Source: Coemansia sp. RSA 922 | Lineage: Eukaryota > Kickxellomycota > Kickxellomycetes > Kickxellales > Kickxellaceae | NCBI GenBank assembly: GCA_027577415.1 | Contig: JANBQS010000045.1 | Location: forward strand, 1-46,650 | DNA: 46,650 nucleotides | Direction: 5' to 3' | Shown here: positions 18,416 to 26,948 of the stretch, piece after piece | Position numbering within the stretch: the stretch's first letter is position 1 | Layout: each line of letters starts with the position of its first letter | Made by a program: the position numbers and the translations under genes | The notes under the pieces: generated by a model | Told to the model about the DNA's origin: nothing | Seen by the model: only the letters and a program-made list of their open reading frames with translations | Databases searched by the model: none

Positions 18416-19618
18416 TTAGTCCACAAGAACCGACCACTTTGAGGGCACATCGCCATACTGGATGTCCATCAGCGCCTTGTAGATACGTCCGGCGACTGGC
18501 CCGGCCTGGGATTCCGGGTGAGCCGGGTCCAGCGGCACCACATAGTCCTTGCCCTTGAAGTGTATGCGGTTCACAGGCGTCACGACGCAGGCAGTGCCAG
18601 CGCCGAATATCTCCAGCAGGCGGCCCTCGTCGCTAGCACGCGCAATCTGCTTCATGTTGATCTTGCGCTCGCTGACCTTGAACTCGCCCCACCCGCGTGC
18701 CAGCTCCAGCACCGAGTCACGCGTAACGCCAGGAAGAATGGTGCCATCCAGAGGCGGCGTCACAAGCTCCTCCTCGCCAGCCTCATTGCGCCAGTGAACA
18801 AACAGGTTCATGGTGCCGACCTCCATCAGCTCGCTGTCCTCGCCAATAGTCCACAGCACTTGCTGGTAGCCCTTCCTCTCGGCCTCGACCTGCGGCCCCA
18901 CCGATGCCGCGTAGTTGGCGCCCATCTTGCGGTTGCCCACGCCGCCTGGCCATGCCCTTACGTTCGTCTCGTCGCAGTACAAGCTGACTGCCTTGAAGCC
19001 CGTTGGGAAATACGGCCCACACGGCGACGTGATGACGTACAGCAGCGCACTGTTGGCACGGTGCACTCCCAGCGTGTTCTCCGTGGCAATCACCGTTGGC
19101 CGGATGTACAGCGAGTATCCGCGGCCCTCTGGCACCCACCGCTCATCCGTGCGCACCAGCTCCTTGATGCACTCAATCACTTGCTCCCCGTCGAACTGCG
19201 GCAAGTGCAGCCGCTCCACGCTGTGGTTCATCCGCTCCATGTTCATGTCCGGTCGGAACAGCCGCACCTTGCCCTGCGCGTCGCGGTACGCCTTGAGCCC
19301 CTCAAAGCACTCGAATGCGTAGTGGAACACTGAGCACGACGGGTCCAAGCTCAGCGGCCCGTACTCCTTGATCTGGGGCGCTTCCCACCCGCCCTTGGCC
19401 GTCCACTCCACCGTCAGCATGTGGTCCGAGAACGTGTGTCCAAACACAAGCTTCTCCTTTGCCACCAGCGCCTTGGGCGCCGTCGTCAGCGTCTTTTGCA
19501 GCGCAGCTGCGCGGATGTCGTCCAGTCTAGAACTTGCATGCAGCATGCGTGCGCCCAGAAGAGTGCCACGTTGCCCACCACGGATGAGCCCGCCACCGAG
19601 TCGCAACAGAGATGTCAT
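18416..19618 (-). CDS. BAT1: Mitochondrial branched-chain amino-acid aminotransferase
   Basis: This 400-residue fold-type IV PLP enzyme interconverts Leu, Ile and Val with their 2-oxo acids. The PLP lysine is K231 in GNRKMGANYAASV. Other family landmarks are FHYAFECFEGLKAY, YIRPTVIATE, MNLFVHW, PPLDGTILPGVTRDSVLELA and FGAGTACVV. The first ~30 residues (MTSLLRLGGGLIRGGQRGTL...) are Arg/Leu/Gly-rich and lack acids, so a mitochondrial presequence is likely and a Bat1-type role is preferred over cytosolic Bat2. The open frame reaches back to a TTG at 19675. The ATG at 19618 gives a clean presequence and is used. A Gcn4-type site upstream fits general amino-acid control. Confidence 0.95.
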   Translation of the reverse strand: MTSLLRLGGGLIRGGQRGTLLGARMLHASSRLDDIRAAALQKTLTTAPKALVAKEKLVFGHTFSDHMLTVEWTAKGGWEAPQIKEYGPLSLDPSCSVFHYAFECFEGLKAYRDAQGKVRLFRPDMNMERMNHSVERLHLPQFDGEQVIECIKELVRTDERWVPEGRGYSLYIRPTVIATENTLGVHRANSALLYVITSPCGPYFPTGFKAVSLYCDETNVRAWPGGVGNRKMGANYAASVGPQVEAERKGYQQVLWTIGEDSELMEVGTMNLFVHWRNEAGEEELVTPPLDGTILPGVTRDSVLELARGWGEFKVSERKINMKQIARASDEGRLLEIFGAGTACVVTPVNRIHFKGKDYVVPLDPAHPESQAGPVAGRIYKALMDIQYGDVPSKWSVLVD

Positions 19619-19883
19619 AGGGAGTGTTAGCAATAATATGAAACCGCGCTCTTGTATGGAAATCGGATACAGCAAGAGTAAAAAAAAAAGATAAAGAGAA
19701 AAGATATCGAGAGATGAGAGAAGAGGGACAATGGCGCTACCAGCGGATATGCAGAGTTTGCTGTGGCGCCAAAAAAATCATTAAATATTGATAGTTAATG
19801 AAAGCAAGAGAGGAGAGGCAGAGATGGCGGAAAGCACATCATTTCATGCGCTCCCACGGCTCATATGCGAAGGGTGATTGTAG

Positions 19884-19890
19884 TGACTCA
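19884..19890. promoter_or_regulatory. Gcn4-type bZIP site upstream of BAT1
   Basis: TGACTCA is the consensus Gcn4/AP-1 heptamer. It lies 266 bp upstream of the BAT1 start codon. In yeast, branched-chain aminotransferase genes are under general amino-acid control, so the location is meaningful, although one heptamer can occur by chance. Confidence 0.5.
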
Positions 19891-19960
19891 GAAAGTGCCA
19901 GTCTTTGTAGAGCGGCACAGGGACACCGATAATGACATGTCTGAGTGTGTCACGCAGCTC

Positions 19961-19984
19961 ACGAAGGTTATCACGAAGGTTATC
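19961..19984. repeat. 12-bp tandem duplication
   Basis: ACGAAGGTTATC is repeated twice without spacing in the BAT1/PMT intergenic region. It could be a recent slippage product or a duplicated factor site. Confidence 0.7.
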
Positions 19985-20000
19985 TCGCAAAAGGCAATAA

Positions 20001-20027
20001 TAAAAATAATAATAATAATAATAATAG
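20001..20027. repeat. AAT microsatellite
   Basis: A run of AAT triplets with one flanking variant lies in the BAT1/PMT promoter region. It is probably length-variable. Confidence 0.7.
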
Positions 20028-20438
20028 CAGTATGTCTGCATTAAAGGCGAGGCGTGACAAGTGGCTGAGAGGAGATGTATGCATGGATACGCCACCTCAA
20101 CGCTCTTTTTTGTTGAGATCGCTACTCACCTGTCAATAGTATCGGCTATAGCAACACCCATGGCTTTTTAATAGTTGGTAAGTTAGATAAGATACAGTCG
20201 AAATATTTGCTAAAGGGAGCTGCCACAGTATACTCGCCAAAAAAAAAGTCGTGGGATTTTTCGACGCCCATGTTCCACAAGAGCGATAACTCTATCCCGC
20301 GCGGTAACCGCCTTGGCTAATCTCGTGCTACGTCAATACTTGGGTGGAAATCAAATCACGGTGATAAATGGTCCCATTCAGGGTGCATTCCATTGGCCCC
20401 TCTTGCCTCACCTTTGCCCCACTTTACTACTTAAAATT

Positions 20439-22670
20439 ATGAATTCACGCAAAGATGCCAAGCGAGGGAGCGCTGCCGACAAAAATGCAACCTCAACTCA
20501 GGAGCCGCAGAGCACGTTTGTCGCCTATCCTTTGCTGCGAGAGCCAGTTACCGGGAGCATACCTTATCAGCGCAACAAGTGGCATCCCACTATCGACAGG
20601 TCGCTCATACTGCTACTAACCATGCTCTGTGCCTTTACACGACTCTACCAGATCGGTCGCTCGAACAGAGTAAGCTGGGATGAGAGTTTTTTCCATTCTA
20701 GGTTTCCGAACCAGTACTTGAACCGTAGCTACTACCACGACGTCCACCCGCCGCTCGCAAAGCTGCTTATATCTCTGTCGCGATTCGTGGTCGATGGCAA
20801 CAATCGAACGATTGAGCCCAAGGGCAACTACCCACCTGACTACAACTACACGTTTACGCGCTGCTTCATTGCTCTATTTGGAATTGGGCTGGCACCACTG
20901 GCATATCTAACGTGCCTTAACCTCAACATGCATCGCAGAACCTGCTTTCTAGCTGGTATACTTGTCATCGCGGATAATGCGCTGTGCGTTATGAGCAGGT
21001 TTGTCCTTCTGGATGCGCCCCTGCTTTTCTTTACTGCTGCCGCGCTGTGCTCGATCGCTGGGTTCCAGAATTCTCGCCATTGTGCCTTCTCGCTCGCATG
21101 GTGGCGATGGCTATTGCTTACTGGCATTTCTCTTGGCCTCGTCTCCAGCAGTAAGTGGGTCGGCCTATTTGCGGTCGCTTTGGTTGGCCTGTACACCGTT
21201 GAAGAGCTGCTCAACATGTACACCGATTTTACCCCAGCGACTACGGCGCTAAGACACTTTGGCGCTCGAGTTGCCGCCCTGATTGTACTGCCACTTGCAA
21301 TTTACATGGCAAGCTTTGTCGTGCACTTTGCGGTTCTCAGCCGTAGTGGCTCGGGCGACGCAACGATGCCACCTGCGTTCCAAGCACGCCTCCACGGCAG
21401 CAAGCTGAACCACCAGCCATTTACAGTCATGTATGGCTCAGTGCTCAACCTACGTTCTATGCACCCCGGTTCGGGACTGCTTCATTCGCATCCACATAAA
21501 TATCCCGATGGGTCCCAGCAACAACAGATCACTGGATACTCGCACAGTGACAGCAACAATAACTGGGTGGTTATGCGTGTCGGAAATGGTTTCAATTACA
21601 CCAGCGATCCACTTGTCCAAGTGAAGGACGGCGATATTGTGCGTTTGATGCACAAGAGGACATCAGCTATGTTGCACTCACACCGCGCCCACAAGGCACC
21701 TGTCTCTACTCGCGACTACGAGGTTACAGCGTACGGCAAACCCGAGTGGACCGATGCCAATAACGAGTGGCGCATAGAAATACACAAGGAGGACAGCTCG
21801 GTTGCAAACGGTGAGATACATGCAATTACCACCCAATTCCGCCTTCGACATATCGTCACTAACTGCTTGCTCTCTGCAGCAGCCGTCAAGCTTCCACCTT
21901 GGGGATTCCGTCAAACCGAGGTATCTTGTAGCCGCAGCCAATACTTGAAGTCTGCGGCCAATCTGTGGGTGGTCGAACGCCACGTCAATTCCCGTTTGCC
22001 ATCTGTCGACATGCGCCCGATGGTAAAGACGAGCTTTATCGGCAATTTTATCCGACTCAACATGGAAATGGCACGCAGCAACAACGCACTGATTCCAGAC
22101 CACGACAAGTACAACCACTTGGAGAGCGATCCCTGGTCGTGGCCCTTCCTTGTATATCCAATGCGCATGCTTGGCTCGTGGAACAAGGGCGATATAAAAT
22201 ACTATGAAGTCGGCAACCCATTGATCTGGTGGGCCTCAGCGCTCATGTGCCTGCTGTTCCCGTTGCAGCTGGCATACCACCACATACGCAAGGCGCGCGG
22301 CATACCCGGAGTTTGGGCTCCTGGAGAAGAGCAACACTTTTGGAATGCTGGAAAGCTGCTCTGGGGCGGCTGGGCCCTGCACTACTTGCCATTCTTTGCC
22401 ATGGGACGCGTGACTTATATTCACCACTACTTGCCCGCTCTGTATTTTGCCATTCTTCTTCTTGCCTTTGAAGTCGACCACTTTTGCCGGCGCTCAACAC
22501 TCGGTGGCCGCTCTCAAATCGCCATAGTAGCAATGTGTGCTATTTGTGTGCTAGCAGTATTTTGCTGGTTTGCACCGCTTACATTTGGGTATACTGGATC
22601 CATGGGCGATCTCAAGTATCGGCAGTGGCTTCCTACATGGAACATTTATCGAGATAAATACGCCATGTAG
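20439..22670 (+). CDS. Protein O-mannosyltransferase, diverged upstream paralogue
   Basis: This 743-residue multi-pass ER protein of the PMT family (GT39) transfers mannose from dolichyl-phosphate-mannose to Ser/Thr of secretory proteins. The luminal-loop acidic pair is D81-E82 (VSWDES), followed by the family motif YYHDVHPPLAKLL. Three MIR repeats occupy about residues 320-530, including LLHSHPHKYPDGSQQQQITGYSH. C-terminal membrane segments carry LLWGGWALHYLPFFAMGRVTYIHHYLP. The loop just after D-E reads SFFHSRFPN, where PMTs normally have a His-Phe-Gly type sequence, so this copy is diverged at a catalytic loop. It lies 381 bp upstream of a second PMT in the same direction. The start is the first ATG after an upstream TTG-led extension without similarity. 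Confidence 0.93.
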   Translation: MNSRKDAKRGSAADKNATSTQEPQSTFVAYPLLREPVTGSIPYQRNKWHPTIDRSLILLLTMLCAFTRLYQIGRSNRVSWDESFFHSRFPNQYLNRSYYHDVHPPLAKLLISLSRFVVDGNNRTIEPKGNYPPDYNYTFTRCFIALFGIGLAPLAYLTCLNLNMHRRTCFLAGILVIADNALCVMSRFVLLDAPLLFFTAAALCSIAGFQNSRHCAFSLAWWRWLLLTGISLGLVSSSKWVGLFAVALVGLYTVEELLNMYTDFTPATTALRHFGARVAALIVLPLAIYMASFVVHFAVLSRSGSGDATMPPAFQARLHGSKLNHQPFTVMYGSVLNLRSMHPGSGLLHSHPHKYPDGSQQQQITGYSHSDSNNNWVVMRVGNGFNYTSDPLVQVKDGDIVRLMHKRTSAMLHSHRAHKAPVSTRDYEVTAYGKPEWTDANNEWRIEIHKEDSSVANGEIHAITTQFRLRHIVTNCLLSAAAVKLPPWGFRQTEVSCSRSQYLKSAANLWVVERHVNSRLPSVDMRPMVKTSFIGNFIRLNMEMARSNNALIPDHDKYNHLESDPWSWPFLVYPMRMLGSWNKGDIKYYEVGNPLIWWASALMCLLFPLQLAYHHIRKARGIPGVWAPGEEQHFWNAGKLLWGGWALHYLPFFAMGRVTYIHHYLPALYFAILLLAFEVDHFCRRSTLGGRSQIAIVAMCAICVLAVFCWFAPLTFGYTGSMGDLKYRQWLPTWNIYRDKYAM

Positions 22671-23051
22671 AGCTGAGTTCCTCCAGAAAATGTACCTAAT
22701 ATATTATCTGCATTTGAATGGCCAACGGTCTGACTGGTGGTCCATTATCAATCACGTGATAGAGAGAATGCTTATGCGGGGTGTAATCAGTGGAGCTAAA
22801 TTTAGGTCTAATACTGCTTTAGTGCTGTCAAGCTTCTCGTTCTGTTTTGCTGCCTCTCTCGTCTCTCTCGTCTTTTTTATGTGTGTGTATTTGTACTCAC
22901 TCTTAACGTCCTCCCTACGACACATTTTGTTTTGCCGGTCGACTCCTTCCTTGACCTGTCTTTCATCGCCAGCGCAGTTGAGGCAATTGCCTAGCTTTAC
23001 GAAACCAATTTCAACTTTACGCCCTTCAGTAGAATCTGCCCGCTGCAAGCG
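22671..23051. promoter_or_regulatory. Region between the two PMT genes
   Basis: These 381 bp hold the 3' end of the first PMT and the promoter of the second. A palindromic TCACGTGA E-box lies at 22752-22759, and the stretch before the second start is pyrimidine-rich. No gene is seen. Confidence 0.45.
22752..22759. promoter_or_regulatory. E-box palindrome upstream of the second PMT
   Basis: TCACGTGA is a perfect 8-bp palindrome of the bHLH (Cbf1/Pho4-type) class, 293 bp upstream of the second PMT start. Binding is inferred only from the motif. Confidence 0.35.
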
Positions 23052-25346
23052 ATGAGCCTATTTGAGCAGTTTGCCGCTGGTAATGGAGCCAAACGGGGTA
23101 TTTCAGAGGCTGCCGGCGATTTAAAACCAACGTCTTCGCCTCCGCCAAAGTACGCTGAAAAGGACTCCTTGTTTGCGAGCGACAGCGACGACGACATGAT
23201 GGAATGTCGGGCAAAGGCCTCCAGGCCCAATATTGCGCTCCAGCAGCGTAGTGAATGGCATCTGAGCCAGTACTGGGTACATATTGCGGTGCTTACTGTC
23301 TTCTCGGCCATGACCCGGTTCTATAAGATCGGGTTTTCAAATCGCGTTATCTTTGACGAGGCGCACCACATGGGGTTTGGTGGAAAGTACGTTAACCATA
23401 CTTTCTACCACGACGTCCACCCGCCACTGGCCAAAATGCTGATAGGACTGTCCGAGGCACTGACTGGATTCGATGGATCGTTTGACTTCAAATCGGGAAG
23501 TCGGTTCCCGGCTAATGTCAACTACACGTTTATGCGCCTGTTCAACGCTAGCTTTGGAGCCACGTTGGCGCCAATGGCCTATGCGACGCTCATCAGCCTG
23601 GGGTGCACTCCGAATGCTGCATTGCTGGCTGGCTTGCTCGTGTGCTTTGACAACGCTCTGTGCACCATCAGCCGCTTTGCTCTACTTGACGCTATGCTGC
23701 TATGTTTTACGGCAATGAGTGTGCTGTCTCTATCGGGGCTGTACAAATACCGCAAGCAGCCATTCTCAGCAGCGTGGTTCAAGTGGCTACTCGCCACGGG
23801 TGTGTCGCTGGGCCTGGTCGCCAGTGCCAAATGGGTCGGGTTTCTCGCAGTCGCGCTAGTGGGTCTATACACCATATACGAGCTCTACGACCTCTTTGGA
23901 CAGAAGGAGGTCGGCATAGTCTCTCACTTTTGGCACTGGGCGACTCGCGTGGTGGCCCTTGTCGCAATTCCAGTGGCGATATACATGCTGTGCTTTGTCG
24001 TTCACTTCAGCCTTCTATACAAGTCTGGGCCAGGCGATGCCGAGATGGACAGTCTCTTCCAAGCTGGCTTGCAGGGAAGCGGCCTCCAGAACCAGCCATT
24101 GGACGTCGCATATGGCTCAAAGATCACGCTCAAATCAGCCCACCCAGGAGCCGGCTTGCTCCACTCTCACACGGACGCGTACCCGGACGGCTCAAAGCAG
24201 CAGCAGATCACCGGATACTCGCACAAGGACACGAACAACGATTGGATTGTCAAAAAGATCCATGGTCAGAGCTTTGGCAACACTACCGACACGATCGAGT
24301 TTGTAAAGAATGGTGATGTTGTGCGCCTGGTTCATGAACGCACCTCTCGCAATCTCCACTCGCACGCCGTAGCGGGGCATGTATCCAAGCGCGACTGGGA
24401 GGTTAGCGGATATGGCATGGATGGAACTTATCCCGACATTAACGATCACTGGCGTGTTGAAGTTGTTGAGGAGCTGTCCAAGAACAACCCCGAGCGCCGT
24501 CTGCGCACGCTCGCAACTCGGTTCCGCCTACGCCACGTTGGACAAAACTGCGTGTTGCGCGCGTCGGGCAAGTCGCTGCCACAGTGGGCGTGGCGCCAGT
24601 CTGAGATGGTGTGTGACCGGCGCAACCACCTTGACGAGAAAACGCTATGGAACGTCGAGAACCACGTCAACCCCCTCTTGCCTCCCGCAGAGCCTAATCA
24701 ATTGAAGGGATCATTCCTGCGCAACTTTGCTCGCCTCAACATCGCCATGGCTCGCAGTAACAACGCCCTGACTCCAGACAAGGACAAGTTTGATGCACTA
24801 GCGTCATCTCCGCAGGACTGGCCGATAATGCGACTTGGTATGCGGATGTGTGGCTGGGAGGATGGCGAGGTCAAGTTCTGGCTCATTGGAAACCCAGTGG
24901 TCTGGCTGCTCAGCACTTTGGCTGTGGTTCTGGGTCCGATCCAGATGCTCTATTATATTGTGCGCCGCCAGCGTGGGCTCCGCGACTTTGCGCAGGAAAT
25001 GGAGTGGGAGACACATCTCTACGTCAGTGGCATCCTGTGGGGTGGCTGGGCATTGCACTACTTGCCGTTCTACGCCATGGGGAGGGTCACTTACCAACAC
25101 CACTACTTCCCCGCGCTGTACTTTGCCGCCATGTACCTGGCCTACATTATCGAGTGGACTGGTCGCCGGATCTCTGGTAGCACCAATGCTCTTAGCACCA
25201 GGGTGGTTATGATTGGGCTGGGCATAGCTGCCGTAGCCAATTTCTTGTACTTTGCACCCTTTACCTTTGGCTTTGACTACCCAGCCAAGGACCTGGCTAG
25301 CCGCAAGTGGTTTTCGTCGTGGAACATTTACGACACAGCCAAGTAG
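23052..25346 (+). CDS. Protein O-mannosyltransferase, canonical copy (PMT2-like)
   Basis: This 764-residue PMT family member has the same architecture as its upstream neighbour. A cytosolic N-terminus of ~70 residues is followed by the first membrane segment and a luminal loop with the catalytic acidic pair D102-E103 in VIFDEAHHMGFGGKY and FYHDVHPPLAKML. TGFDGSFDFKSGS and NYTFMRLFNASFG then match the PMT1/PMT2 group. MIR repeats (LLHSHTDAYPDGSKQQQ onward, about 340-545) and the C-terminal LWGGWALHYLPFYAMGRVTY membrane block complete it. Subfamily assignment is tentative. PMT1 and PMT2 proteins normally act as heterodimers, so the two neighbours may be partners. The gene ends 117 bp from SFT2, tail-to-tail. 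Confidence 0.95.
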   Translation: MSLFEQFAAGNGAKRGISEAAGDLKPTSSPPPKYAEKDSLFASDSDDDMMECRAKASRPNIALQQRSEWHLSQYWVHIAVLTVFSAMTRFYKIGFSNRVIFDEAHHMGFGGKYVNHTFYHDVHPPLAKMLIGLSEALTGFDGSFDFKSGSRFPANVNYTFMRLFNASFGATLAPMAYATLISLGCTPNAALLAGLLVCFDNALCTISRFALLDAMLLCFTAMSVLSLSGLYKYRKQPFSAAWFKWLLATGVSLGLVASAKWVGFLAVALVGLYTIYELYDLFGQKEVGIVSHFWHWATRVVALVAIPVAIYMLCFVVHFSLLYKSGPGDAEMDSLFQAGLQGSGLQNQPLDVAYGSKITLKSAHPGAGLLHSHTDAYPDGSKQQQITGYSHKDTNNDWIVKKIHGQSFGNTTDTIEFVKNGDVVRLVHERTSRNLHSHAVAGHVSKRDWEVSGYGMDGTYPDINDHWRVEVVEELSKNNPERRLRTLATRFRLRHVGQNCVLRASGKSLPQWAWRQSEMVCDRRNHLDEKTLWNVENHVNPLLPPAEPNQLKGSFLRNFARLNIAMARSNNALTPDKDKFDALASSPQDWPIMRLGMRMCGWEDGEVKFWLIGNPVVWLLSTLAVVLGPIQMLYYIVRRQRGLRDFAQEMEWETHLYVSGILWGGWALHYLPFYAMGRVTYQHHYFPALYFAAMYLAYIIEWTGRRISGSTNALSTRVVMIGLGIAAVANFLYFAPFTFGFDYPAKDLASRKWFSSWNIYDTAK

Positions 25347-25389
25347 TGTTCAATAGCACATCAATGGCGGTGACGTCATCGGAGTTTCA

Positions 25390-25395
25390 AATAAA
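25390..25395 (+). terminator. Polyadenylation signal candidate of the second PMT
   Basis: AATAAA lies 44 bp beyond the stop codon, with A-rich sequence following. It is the standard eukaryotic poly(A) hexamer in the expected position. It also falls within the short gap shared with SFT2, so the two 3' UTRs may overlap. Confidence 0.4.
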
Positions 25396-25463
25396 TATAA
25401 GTCAATCAAATCATAACGCTAGAAAAAGAAGAAAAAAAGATACACGTACGTGAATATAACATT

Positions 25464-25949
25464 TCAGATAGCGGCGGCAAATGACCCACACGTCTTCTTT
25501 ATTATCGATCTCCCGAATGGAATGTAGCTTGCAGAGTACCAAGCGAGGGCGCAAAACTGGCAGATGGCCAGTACGAGACATAGCGCGCCATTGCCGAGCG
25601 TAAACGCCAAGACAAATGTCAGCACCAGCAGCGTGATATAGACAAGAAAGGCAGTCAGTCGCACGGGCGCCGTGGCCATCTTCATCTGCCTCTTAAAGCC
25701 GACTAGGAAGCCCATGCCAAAAAGCGACAGCACGTTTCCAAGCGAGTAGCACAGCGCAAAGGCTACCATCTTATTGAGAAAAATAAACACCGAGCCTAGA
25801 ATGCTCAGCACAAGTCCACCCACAAAGCAGGCTCCAAACGCCATGTACCTCTCGCTGCGCGACAGACTAAAGAGTCCTGGGTCATTTGACATGGGGTCCT
25901 CGACGCCAAATCTGCTGCCAGCCTGCCGTACGTTAAAGGGAAGTGACAT
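25464..25949 (-). CDS. SFT2: SFT2-family vesicle transport protein
   Basis: This small (161-residue) Golgi tetra-spanning protein is implicated in fusion of endosome-derived vesicles with the late Golgi. Four hydrophobic segments lie at about 37-58, 62-82, 95-117 and 120-138. The family pattern is intact: RYMAFGACFVGG at the first segment, CYSLGNVLSLFGMGFLVGFKRQMK around the second, and CALAWYSASYIPFGRSIIKK after the last. In yeast SFT2 interacts genetically with Golgi SNAREs (family knowledge), which gives a functional link to TLG2 here. The start is the first ATG and length is normal. The gene is divergent from NAC-alpha over 300 bp. Confidence 0.93.
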   Translation of the reverse strand: MSLPFNVRQAGSRFGVEDPMSNDPGLFSLSRSERYMAFGACFVGGLVLSILGSVFIFLNKMVAFALCYSLGNVLSLFGMGFLVGFKRQMKMATAPVRLTAFLVYITLLVLTFVLAFTLGNGALCLVLAICQFCALAWYSASYIPFGRSIIKKTCGSFAAAI

Positions 25950-26249
25950 ATTTATAGACCACAGAGAAGAGTAATTTTAAATGTACAACAGATGGCGCTG
26001 GTAAGCAGAGTAACGCCACAGACAAATAATAGACGCCGTGGCCAAGAGCTTGGGACGAGACATGTCACATAAGCCGTGATTAGATCGAGTGATCGCGATC
26101 TGGCGATATGTGGTCCCCCCTGCTCGAAAACTCTGCTCTCTACCAAATTCGCGACATTGATTCAATCTCTTTTTCGTAAAAATTTACAAAAAATAATAAT
26201 TCAGTACTTTTTTTTTCCGTAACGGTAACAATCCTGTCTGTACTACACA
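25950..26249. promoter_or_regulatory. Bidirectional promoter region, SFT2 / NAC-alpha
   Basis: These 300 bp lie between divergent start codons. The NAC-alpha side ends in a T-rich tract (about 26208-26217) followed by the leader. No known site was recognised and no gene is present. Confidence 0.45.
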
Positions 26250-26825
26250 ATGGCTGCTGAGAACAAATTCGCTGGCGAGGATGTCGCCGAAGACACTGGA
26301 GCCGCCCAGGGCGTCAACCCCGCGGCCGTTGAGAAGCTGCAGAGCGCTGCTGAGCGCAAGGCGCGCAAGGCCATGCAGAAGAAGGGTCTTGAGCAGGTCA
26401 CTGGCATCAACAGCGTCACCATCATCCGCAAGAACGCGCCCATGTTCTCGTTCTCCGCGCCCGATGTGTACAGAAACGCTACCTCTGACACTTGGATCGT
26501 GTTTGGCGAGCCTCGTATCGACAACATTGGAAAGATGATGAGACCTAGAGGCCAGCAGTCCGCCAGGGCCTCCGCCTCTGCTGCCCAAGTCCCTGCCCCT
26601 GCTGCCATCGATGAGCCCGTTGATGTCGCCCCTGCTTCCTTTATTGATGATGAGGCCGTCGCCGCCACCACCACCAGCGAGGACTCGGTTGACGAGTCTG
26701 GGTTGGAGAGCAAGGACATTGAGCTAGTCATGGCCCAGGCCAACTGCACTCGTGCCAAGGCTATTGCCGCCCTCAAGAACAGCTCTAACGACCTAGTCAG
26801 CGCGATAATGGAGCTCACCGGATAA
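26250..26825 (+). CDS. EGD2: Nascent polypeptide-associated complex subunit alpha
   Basis: This 191-residue ribosome-bound chaperone subunit pairs with NAC-beta at the nascent-chain exit and restrains improper ER targeting. The NAC domain (about residues 38-102) shows the basic ribosome-facing stretch ERKARKAMQKKGLEQVTGI, then VTIIRKNAPMFSFSAPDVY and DTWIVFGEPRIDN. A low-complexity Ala/Pro/Asp linker leads to a C-terminal UBA domain (about 150-190) with ESKDIELVMAQANCTRAKAI. Codon use is strongly biased to a few C-ending codons, as expected for an abundant protein. It is followed after 123 bp by SKI2 on the same strand. Confidence 0.96.
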   Translation: MAAENKFAGEDVAEDTGAAQGVNPAAVEKLQSAAERKARKAMQKKGLEQVTGINSVTIIRKNAPMFSFSAPDVYRNATSDTWIVFGEPRIDNIGKMMRPRGQQSARASASAAQVPAPAAIDEPVDVAPASFIDDEAVAATTTSEDSVDESGLESKDIELVMAQANCTRAKAIAALKNSSNDLVSAIMELTG

Positions 26826-26948
26826 ATACATTACGACGTGCTAGTAGACCGCCCCTCTGATTTCTTTAAATCGGTTGGAAAAGATTCTTTTCACTCTCTT
26901 TTTTATTTTAAAAGGCCGTTACAAATAAAAAAATATTTATCTTTTTCA

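Larger units (their letters stand above)
19619..20438. promoter_or_regulatory. Divergent intergenic region, BAT1 / upstream PMT
   Basis: These 820 bp contain both promoters. They hold a Gcn4-type site, a 12-bp tandem duplication and an AAT microsatellite, all listed separately. No gene or structured RNA was recognised. The open frame that runs into PMT from 20313 starts at a TTG and has no family similarity before the ATG. Confidence 0.5.

Noticed and set aside
18518..19333. 271-codon open frame on the plus strand across BAT1
   Set aside because: It is antisense to a well-supported aminotransferase. Its His/Arg/Leu/Val-rich composition is what GC-ending codons of the real gene produce on the opposite strand.
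20313..20438. N-terminal extension of the first PMT
   Set aside because: It would begin at a TTG and shows no PMT similarity before the ATG at 20439.
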